Below are positions 51,903 to 57,898 of a DNA stretch of 57,898 bases, in pieces (within the stretch, counting starts at the first letter, position 1; every line of letters starts with the position of its first letter). Both the position numbers and the translations under genes were made by a program. Below the pieces are notes generated by a model. That model saw only the letters and a list, made by a program, of their open reading frames with translations. It searched no databases and had not been told where the DNA came from. The DNA comes from an uncultured Prevotella sp. (lineage in GTDB: Bacteria > Bacteroidota > Bacteroidia > Bacteroidales > Bacteroidaceae): contig CAJONQ010000008.1 of the NCBI GenBank assembly GCA_905235835.1, positions 1-57,898 of the forward strand. The letters run 5' to 3'.

Positions 51903-52322
51903 ATGCGGAAATTGATTCAAATTGCAAGGAAATACCCTCTTTCCACCTTCTGTATCATCCTCATTTGGATACTCTCCTTCGTGCCTTTCTTCCCAGAGAC
52001 CCCATTTGATGACATACAGTTCATCGACAAATGGACTCACTTAGTGATGTATGGAGGAACATGCTCTGTGATATGGATAGAGTACCTCCGCAAGCACATT
52101 GCCACCGACAAAGGCAAGCTCTTCTGCTGGGCATGGCTTGCCCCTATCCTCATGAGTGGTATCATCGAACTGCTGCAAGAGAATTGTACAACGAGCCGTA
52201 GTGGAGAATGGTTCGACTTCGCTGCCAACTCCACGGGTGTCACCCTTGCTGCTCTTATAGGGATGTTACTCGCCTACTTCAAAGTTTTCGATAAGCACCC
52301 TCGTCACGATACCCTGCGCTGA
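51903..52322 (+). CDS. VanZ-like membrane protein
   Basis: A 139-residue protein with four hydrophobic helices and the VanZ pattern FIDKWTHLVMYGG, ESGIIELLQE-type helix (MSGIIELLQEN) and RSGEWFDFAANSTGVTLAALIG. VanZ-like proteins are widespread; teicoplanin resistance is only one member's role. Its last 57 bases overlap, on the opposite strand, the end of the thioredoxin-like gene. Confidence 0.9.
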   Translation: MRKLIQIARKYPLSTFCIILIWILSFVPFFPETPFDDIQFIDKWTHLVMYGGTCSVIWIEYLRKHIATDKGKLFCWAWLAPILMSGIIELLQENCTTSRSGEWFDFAANSTGVTLAALIGMLLAYFKVFDKHPRHDTLR

Positions 52323-52766
52323 AACGAAATAGACACGGGGAACAATCGACGAGGCAAAGAGATCGTAGACATGACGGTCTGTCTGTGCCGAATAAGGAAT
52401 CTGCAGATCATACTTTTCCCAGAAGGGAGCCACCATGTCCTCTCCTTCCGCACGACTGATAGCAATCATCTGGAAGCCAGGGTCATCCTTATGCCGCAGA
52501 TAATAGTCATTCAACTCAGGCAGTTCCCGTTGGCAGTCACTACACAGCGTACTGAAGAACACGATGACCGTCTCCCCACTTAAATGAGCGGTTGAGAATG
52601 TCGTATGCACTCCATTGTCTACCATATCGACAGCGAAAGAAGGGACACGGTCACCCACCTTGACCCGCTCAACCACCTCATCACTATCCTCATGAATACT
52701 GCTGCACCCCATCATGATGAGGCACAGTAACAGAAAATAACACCGTAAATATATTTTTGTATACAT
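52266..52766 (-). CDS. Thioredoxin-like (TlpA/AhpC-type) lipoprotein
   Basis: A 166-residue lipoprotein from the ATG at 52766 (MYTKIYLRCYFLLLCLIMMGC, lipobox Cys at 21). A redoxin domain follows: VGDRVPSFAVDMVDNG, VIVFFSTLCSDCQRELPEL with the CSDC active-site pair, and a cis-proline region SSIVPRVYFVSAQG. Probably a periplasmic thiol-disulfide reductase or peroxidase helper. The longer frame from 52814 begins before the signal and was not used. Convergent overlap with the VanZ-like gene. Confidence 0.88.
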   Translation of the reverse strand: MYTKIYLRCYFLLLCLIMMGCSSIHEDSDEVVERVKVGDRVPSFAVDMVDNGVHTTFSTAHLSGETVIVFFSTLCSDCQRELPELNDYYLRHKDDPGFQMIAISRAEGEDMVAPFWEKYDLQIPYSAQTDRHVYDLFASSIVPRVYFVSAQGIVTRVLIENFEVGE

Positions 52767-52834
52767 AGAAGAATTGTATCTTAGTATATCTCCAATTGTT
52801 GGTTCCATCATCACATACCTAACTTTTTCAGCTA

Positions 52835-52865
52835 CAAAGATAATGCTTTCTTCGGAAATGACAAA
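52835..52865 (-). promoter_or_regulatory. Promoter of the thioredoxin-like gene
   Basis: Minus strand: TTTG (52865-52862), 19-base spacer, TATCTTTG (52842-52835), about 68 bases before the ATG at 52766. Confidence 0.7.
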
Positions 52866-52883
52866 GAAAAAACGGCAGATAAT

Positions 52884-55800
52884 TCATCCACCGCTTCCAA
52901 CCTTCTTTCCAATCACCACGTTCGTATTACCCGTCACCTTGGCATTGTTACCGCCGCCATAGACGTTATCCTTGATTTCGCCACCAGTGATGGTTACCTC
53001 GGTATTACCCGTCACCTTGGCATTGTTACCGCCGCCATAGACGTTATTCTTGATTTCGCCACCAGTGATGGTTACCTCGGTGTTGCCATAGATGGTGCCC
53101 GCAGCCTCTTTGTCGTCTTTGTCGTCTTTGTCGCTCTCGCTACTGCCGTAACTGCCGCCAAACACGCTGCCGTAGCTATACACCGTCTCATCAGCCCCAT
53201 CAGTCCCATCAGTCCTAATAATATCACTCCCCACCGTGCCGCCGCTCATGTTGATGGTGGTCACAGTAGTGCCTTCGGTCGAGGCCTCGCCGTCAAGCCA
53301 AAGTCCCACCGTGCCCAGTTCGCTGCCGCCATAGACGCAGCCTTTGATGGTGCCGTCCGTGATGTTCAGCGTAGTGCCCTTGCAGCGGCCCAGCTTCTCC
53401 CAGTCTGGAATAACATTTTCGTTGTCCAGTTGCAGGAAGCGCCCCATGCAGCCTGTGAATACGTTGCCGCCACGGGTGTGTACCAGCCTGTTCTGCCCGT
53501 CAAGCTGGGTTGACGGCATATTTGCCCTTACCGGCGGATACTGGAATTCGATGTCACCGCCGATGATGCCGCCGCTGATGTTGACGGTGATGTAGCCGTG
53601 GTTCTTGCTTTCGTCAATGTCAGTGGTAGCAAGGTCGTCAGTGCCATCGTCAGGCTGCAATTTGCCGTAGTTGCCATCATCCGATGCCACGAAGTACGAC
53701 CCTACCGAGCCGAGTCGCCCGCCACCATAGATAGAGCCGAGCATCCGTCCGCCTGTGATGTTCACCTCTACGTTGCCGCCGACGCCGCCTGCCGTCAGAG
53801 CCTCACCGCTGAAGCCGCGACCGCCGCCGAATATGTTGCCGTCAACGTATGACGTGCCCCAACTGCCGATACAGCAATAAGTGCCGGCAATAATGTCAGC
53901 AGCCGATGTTTCATACTGGGTAATGTCAGCAGCCGATGTTTCATACTGGGCTATCCCGCCATCGATAGTCACCTTCACGTCGCCCAAGACGTGGCCGTCC
54001 TCACCGCCGCCGAACACGGAGCCGTATATCCAGCCACCGCTGACCGTCAGGTCGACGCTGCCCACGTTGTTCCAGTCGTTGAAGCCGTCGCGCATATCGC
54101 CCTTGCCGGCTCCGAAGAGGTAGCAGGTGACGGGGTGCGCCGCTATCTGCGCCAGCGTGCGGGGCACGCCGAGCGTGCCGCCCGTCATCACGACGGTACA
54201 CTTGCCCTTCACGTCGGTCATTTCGTTGCCGCCGTAGGCACTCGTCAGGATGTGGCCGCCCGAAATCTCCAGCCGCGCGTTGCGCTCCACCACGCCGGCA
54301 TTGCGCAGCCAGTGAGGTTTGCCTTCGCCATCCGTATATGGATTGTAGCCGGAGCCGCCGCCAAAGACGTTGCCGTAGAACGTGTGGCCGTCGGTACCCG
54401 TGGTGATGCCATTAGCCGGGTCGTAAGGCCTCCAGGGATCTTTGTACTCCCAACTGGCGCACTCCAAGTTGACATCCTTTCCGCCTTCCTTCGGCGGCAC
54501 ATTCGAGTGGAAATACTCCTCCGGATAGCTCGTTGTCACTTCCCGACCGGCACCGATCTGACAATGCTCCTGTATCTTCACGTAGGTACTGTCGAGCACG
54601 TGTCCGCTCTCGCTGCCGCCATAGACGGAGCCTTTCACGAAGGCATTGCCGCTGATGGTCACGTAGGTGGTGTTCACGTAGGCTATATAGTCCACGGCGG
54701 GGTTCTCCTCAGGCTTCGTCATATCGGCAGGTGCCTCCACCTTACCCTTTCCGGCGCCAAACACATGGCCGAAGTCGTCGGGCATCTGCATCCCGTCAGG
54801 TCCTATCTCCGCATTGCCTGCAACGGTGACCGTGGTCTTGCCCGTATTTGCCGCACATTGGTAGGGCTTGCCTACAGGCACATCGGCATGCGCCGTATGG
54901 TATGCTGCGTCGGCATGGGTGAACGTACCCACCGTACCCTCGTCGCCGCCGCCATAGACGCTGCCCTGCACCTTCGTCGTGCCGTCGATGTTCAGTGTGG
55001 CATTGCCCGTCACCAGTCCAAGACCGCTCAAGTCCACGGTGGTGAGGATATAGTGATTGCCATCGGTATCGTCAAACTCATTACCTGCCGACACGCTCTC
55101 AGCTTGCTTCCACGTATAGGTGACGCTCTCAGGGAACACGCCCTGCCTATGGACGCCAGAGTTCTGGTCGTAGAGAGGTTCGGTAAAGAATGGCGCGGCA
55201 GGCATCACGTCAACGGTAGGAACCTCTGCCGAGAAGCCCGCGCCGAACACGTTGCCGCCCACGGTACAGTCGGTCAACGTGGAGGTGACGTCACCGCTTA
55301 CCTTTCCCACGTTGCCGCCGCCGTAGAAGTTGTTCGTAATGTTGCATCCCGTCAGCGTGCTCGTCACGTCATTGGTTTGTGCCAACGACAGCGAGGCATA
55401 GTTAACGTAGAAGCGGCCCACGTTGAAATTCGTATTACTAAAGCCCGCGTATGCAAAGAACTCATACTCGTAACTCGTAGCGATGCCTTTGTTCCCTCCA
55501 TCGTACTTTCTGTTATAGTAAGAATTTCTCCAGCCATTCCAATCATAGTTGAAGGAATTCGTGAGTTCAACTCTTCTGACACGGTTATATGATGTTCCGC
55601 CATATCCTGCACCGAAGAAGGTGCCGAAGGTGGTGCCGTTGGCAGTGCTGGTGACCGTCTTGGTTGCAGCCATGTTTCCGAACTTCGGGCCGCCGCAGAA
55701 CACGTCCACGTTGCTGTTAAAGATGTTCGTCACGACATTGCCCGTAATCGGTTGGGCAGCATTGATGCCACCACCGTAGAAGTTATCGATGTCGGCATTA

Positions 55801-57898
55801 TAGATCTGCCAATAGACATCGCCTTTGATTTGTTCCATGCCGGCTCCAGCCACCTCGCCGAAGCGACCGCCGCTGATGTAGCACTCGGCACTATTGTCCG
55901 TGGCGTAATCATCCGTGTGAGCCTGATATACACCCGAGAGGTAGAACTTATCGTAGTCGCCACCGGTGACGGAAATGGGGATATGCTTAGTTATTTTATA
56001 CCCATTAGAGTGGCAACCATTGTTAAACTCCTTGAACCAGACATTTCCACCCACATGGATATAACCTGTAAGGGTTGCATTTTCCTGAGAGGTAACAAAC
56101 TGCTCGACAACACCGCCCTGAAGAATAAAGGGCGAGTTGGGAATTTTTCCTTCAGAGACATGGTATCGGTCATATTCAAACTCCGTGAAACGTGCTATAC
56201 AGGTGTTAGTCACCTCAAACCACCCCCTTGGAAGGAAGATACCGATACCTGGTGAACGTGGGCTGTCGCTGGGCTTCTGCGCCATGCCGATGCCCGGCCA
56301 GCAGAGGAAGTCGAAATGTATGGGGCTGATTTGATGGCGGTCTGTATGCTGATAAATCAAACAGTTGTCCGGCTCGTTGTCGTTGTCAAGGTCTGCCGAC
56401 ATGATGGTGAAACCTTTGGTATCGTTATTGAGACGGGTATCTCCGTAATATCGGTGATAGTTGCCCACCAAGACCACGGCATAGTCAAACACGCTATTGC
56501 CTTCCGCACGATTGAGGGCGGCGATGGCATTCTCCATCGTGGTATAGACCACCTGATCATCTCCATTGATGCTATAGGTGTTGCCATTCTGATAGCGCAC
56601 ACCCATTGCTGCCACGTCGTAGGAATCGTAGTTTGCATTATAGGCCTTATCATAGTAGGGGTCGGAGAGATAGACACATGCAGCCCAGTAAGGCTCAATG
56701 GTGATGGCGGTCACGCCGTAGGGCACGTCGAAGTAGGCACCCTGCGAGAATACGCGGCCCGTAACGCTATAGAGGTCTTTCCGCGTGCAGTTGCGGTCGG
56801 CGAAGTTGTAGGGCGTGTCGGTGACATTCCCCTCACCGTCGAACACTACGTCAGCCCCCGTACCCGTAAACTTGCCCTCCGTGCCGTCCGTGATGGCGGT
56901 AATCTTCCAGCCCGTCACCACCTTGTTATGGGTGTAGTTACCCGTACCCACGGCGTTGTAGTAGGGCAGTTGCACCTTGTCGTAGTTGAAGTTGTAGCGG
57001 TCGAAGTCCTTGTCGGTGCGGGTGAGCGTGAGACTTCCAGTGGTGATGCTGGCTCCCGTGGGGGCATTGCTGCCCACGCCGCTGATGGTCACGCTAAGCG
57101 TCTTGCCGAGATTTCCGCCGTGATTGCGCCCTACAATTGTGCTGTCGGGAGCATTCGCCGCATCTATATTGATAATGCTGGGATAGGTGCCCTGCGGACG
57201 AAGCACGGGATAGGGCTTGGGATTGGATATCGTCCTGTCTGCCGTCTCCAGTACCCACTTATACATTTTGCTGCGGTCGTGGGAGCCATCGACATACCAC
57301 GCCGCCAACTCGCGGTTGCTGTTGAGTATCTGCCGGTAGAACTCAAAGCGCGTCAGGAACCGCTTCTCGGCACCGAGGGCGCAGTTGTAGGTGTTGATGG
57401 TGCTCGTGAAGTCCTCTGCCGAGAAGTAGTTGAAGTTGTTGAGACCCGTCGCGCTGTTGTTGTTGATGATTTTGCCATTATAGATAGGAGCCACATCCGT
57501 GCCCGTGGCATTGCCGTAGAACATACAATTCATCACCATCGTCCCCAAGTAGGCATTGGTGGAGGCATAGCTGTTGTAGCCCACGATGCCGCCCACGTGG
57601 GTGCCGCCGTTGACTGTGGCATAACTGAAGCAGTTGATAACGCGGGCGGAGCCGTCGAGCAGTCCCACGATGCTGCCCACATTGCCCGAGCCGCTGACCG
57701 TGCCGTCGAGCACGCCCACGTTATAGATGCGTGCACCGCCGTTGGCTGTCTGAGCCACGGCACCTACATTCTCTCCGCCGCTGATGCCGACACCACTCAG
57801 GTTCAGGTTGCACACCGTGCCGCTCAAGGTGTTGAAGATTGGTGAAGTAAGACCGCTGACGGTATTTCCCCCACCATCTAAGACTCCAAAGAAATCCT
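52884..57898 (-). CDS. Giant repetitive GLUG-type adhesin, N-terminus outside window
   Basis: At least 1671 residues; the frame is open through the right edge, so the start is not in view. The visible N-terminal part has GLUG-like motifs (GGENVGAVAQ, GTHVGGIVGYN). The rest is rich in glycine, with repeats of the type VYGGG, VFGGG and VTITGG that suggest a right-handed beta-helix or beta-solenoid surface protein. The C-terminus stops at NTNVVIGKKVGSGG in the middle of a repeat, with no visible Por/T9SS sorting domain, so it may be truncated. Its base composition is much more GC-rich than the neighbours. Substrate or receptor unknown. Confidence 0.8.
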   Translation of the reverse strand, partial: DFFGVLDGGGNTVSGLTSPIFNTLSGTVCNLNLSGVGISGGENVGAVAQTANGGARIYNVGVLDGTVSGSGNVGSIVGLLDGSARVINCFSYATVNGGTHVGGIVGYNSYASTNAYLGTMVMNCMFYGNATGTDVAPIYNGKIINNNSATGLNNFNYFSAEDFTSTINTYNCALGAEKRFLTRFEFYRQILNSNRELAAWYVDGSHDRSKMYKWVLETADRTISNPKPYPVLRPQGTYPSIINIDAANAPDSTIVGRNHGGNLGKTLSVTISGVGSNAPTGASITTGSLTLTRTDKDFDRYNFNYDKVQLPYYNAVGTGNYTHNKVVTGWKITAITDGTEGKFTGTGADVVFDGEGNVTDTPYNFADRNCTRKDLYSVTGRVFSQGAYFDVPYGVTAITIEPYWAACVYLSDPYYDKAYNANYDSYDVAAMGVRYQNGNTYSINGDDQVVYTTMENAIAALNRAEGNSVFDYAVVLVGNYHRYYGDTRLNNDTKGFTIMSADLDNDNEPDNCLIYQHTDRHQISPIHFDFLCWPGIGMAQKPSDSPRSPGIGIFLPRGWFEVTNTCIARFTEFEYDRYHVSEGKIPNSPFILQGGVVEQFVTSQENATLTGYIHVGGNVWFKEFNNGCHSNGYKITKHIPISVTGGDYDKFYLSGVYQAHTDDYATDNSAECYISGGRFGEVAGAGMEQIKGDVYWQIYNADIDNFYGGGINAAQPITGNVVTNIFNSNVDVFCGGPKFGNMAATKTVTSTANGTTFGTFFGAGYGGTSYNRVRRVELTNSFNYDWNGWRNSYYNRKYDGGNKGIATSYEYEFFAYAGFSNTNFNVGRFYVNYASLSLAQTNDVTSTLTGCNITNNFYGGGNVGKVSGDVTSTLTDCTVGGNVFGAGFSAEVPTVDVMPAAPFFTEPLYDQNSGVHRQGVFPESVTYTWKQAESVSAGNEFDDTDGNHYILTTVDLSGLGLVTGNATLNIDGTTKVQGSVYGGGDEGTVGTFTHADAAYHTAHADVPVGKPYQCAANTGKTTVTVAGNAEIGPDGMQMPDDFGHVFGAGKGKVEAPADMTKPEENPAVDYIAYVNTTYVTISGNAFVKGSVYGGSESGHVLDSTYVKIQEHCQIGAGREVTTSYPEEYFHSNVPPKEGGKDVNLECASWEYKDPWRPYDPANGITTGTDGHTFYGNVFGGGSGYNPYTDGEGKPHWLRNAGVVERNARLEISGGHILTSAYGGNEMTDVKGKCTVVMTGGTLGVPRTLAQIAAHPVTCYLFGAGKGDMRDGFNDWNNVGSVDLTVSGGWIYGSVFGGGEDGHVLGDVKVTIDGGIAQYETSAADITQYETSAADIIAGTYCCIGSWGTSYVDGNIFGGGRGFSGEALTAGGVGGNVEVNITGGRMLGSIYGGGRLGSVGSYFVASDDGNYGKLQPDDGTDDLATTDIDESKNHGYITVNISGGIIGGDIEFQYPPVRANMPSTQLDGQNRLVHTRGGNVFTGCMGRFLQLDNENVIPDWEKLGRCKGTTLNITDGTIKGCVYGGSELGTVGLWLDGEASTEGTTVTTINMSGGTVGSDIIRTDGTDGADETVYSYGSVFGGSYGSSESDKDDKDDKEAAGTIYGNTEVTITGGEIKNNVYGGGNNAKVTGNTEVTITGGEIKDNVYGGGNNAKVTGNTNVVIGKKVGSGG
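52926..53081 (-). repeat. Two 78-base tandem repeats at the adhesin C-terminus
   Basis: Copies at 52926-53003 and 53004-53081 differ at only a few bases. Each encodes a 26-residue unit containing TEVTITGGEIK and VYGGGNNAKVTG. Confidence 0.9.
53109..53135 (-). repeat. TTTGTCGTC nonamer repeat in the adhesin
   Basis: Three near-exact 9-base units encoding an acidic DKDDKDDKE stretch. Another 9-base run (core CATCAGTCC) follows at about 53183-53213. Confidence 0.8.
53891..53950 (-). repeat. Perfect 30-base tandem duplication in the adhesin
   Basis: Two identical 30-base copies, each encoding the ten residues QYETSAADIT/I. Perfect identity suggests a recent duplication or assembly-sensitive site. 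Confidence 0.9.

Noticed and set aside
53991..55592. 533-residue open frame on the plus strand inside the adhesin gene
   Set aside because: It is an antisense shadow of the GC-rich, repeat-rich adhesin; its translation is low-complexity and rich in His, Ala, Val and Arg, with no recognisable domain.
56316..57845. 509-residue open frame on the plus strand near the right edge
   Set aside because: Antisense shadow of the same gene; GC-rich composition removes stop codons, and no family resemblance is seen.

Overview
The window looks like the chromosome of a Prevotella-type member of the Bacteroidales. The evidence is a succinyl-type ornithine carbamoyltransferase inside an arginine/proline cluster, a SusC/SusD pair, Bacteroidetes promoters (TAnnTTTG, sometimes with TTTG about 20 bases upstream), an RluD plus PASTA-protein pair, NigD-type and PD40 lipoproteins, and a CdaA cyclase beside folP. 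Nearly all of it is vertically inherited core genome. The visible accessory pieces are a vapBC-type cassette, a Sus-like locus and a GC-rich repetitive adhesin.

Region 1 (1-11529, plus strand) is an arginine/proline cluster: argR (cut by the left edge), a GNAT enzyme, argG, argC, argD, proC, an XRE-cupin regulator with an acyl-CoA synthetase, proB, proA, the succinylornithine carbamoyltransferase and a threonine aldolase. Many junctions are 4-base ATGA overlaps, so a few long transcripts with coupled translation are likely. The GNAT enzyme is a good candidate for the missing first step of the succinylated arginine pathway.

Region 2 (11519-21577) holds three paralogous gene pairs. Each pair is a polytopic membrane protein with a long helical tail, followed with a 4-base ATGA overlap by a lipoprotein-type PD40 beta-propeller carrying one CxxCH heme-type motif. 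One pair trails the arginine cluster on the plus strand. Two lie on the minus strand with a DUF4369-type lipoprotein between them. The two sets converge on a double hairpin. I regard this as the least-understood protein system in the window.

Region 3 (21644-29022, minus) is a vapBC-type toxin-antitoxin cassette flanked by two near-identical terminator repeats, then a SusC/SusD/surface-lipoprotein locus with no visible glycoside hydrolase or regulator, then a 560-base gene-free stretch. Region 4 (29023-36470) has a NigD-like lipoprotein, a PlsC-like acyltransferase, ddl, rluD, a PASTA protein and the small rpmH gene on the minus strand, then efp, a glycosyltransferase and radC on the plus strand.

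Region 5 (36476-48010) has a palindromic operator before a His-rich zinc/cadmium-type ATPase, a MIP18-family protein, lpxH, then ackA-pta, cdaA and folP on the minus strand, and murF plus two unknown exported proteins on the plus strand. Region 6 (48031-57898) has tRNA-Pro(CGG), a helix-hairpin-helix membrane protein, two tandem NSS symporters, a VanZ-like protein, a thioredoxin-like lipoprotein and a partial giant GLUG-type adhesin.

The most unusual signal is not a gene. At least twelve degenerate tandem arrays with a strict 7-base period (consensus close to ACTMTSA) are scattered through the window. Several sit immediately upstream of promoters of the form TTTTTCG-TAnCTTTGC. One lies between the divergent folP and murF promoters and abuts both. 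Others bridge a stop codon and the next start codon, or are inserted in frame inside genes, where they mostly encode a recurring LST-type peptide. Smaller 8-base-period and 9-base-period families also occur. All identifications are by reading; no search was run.
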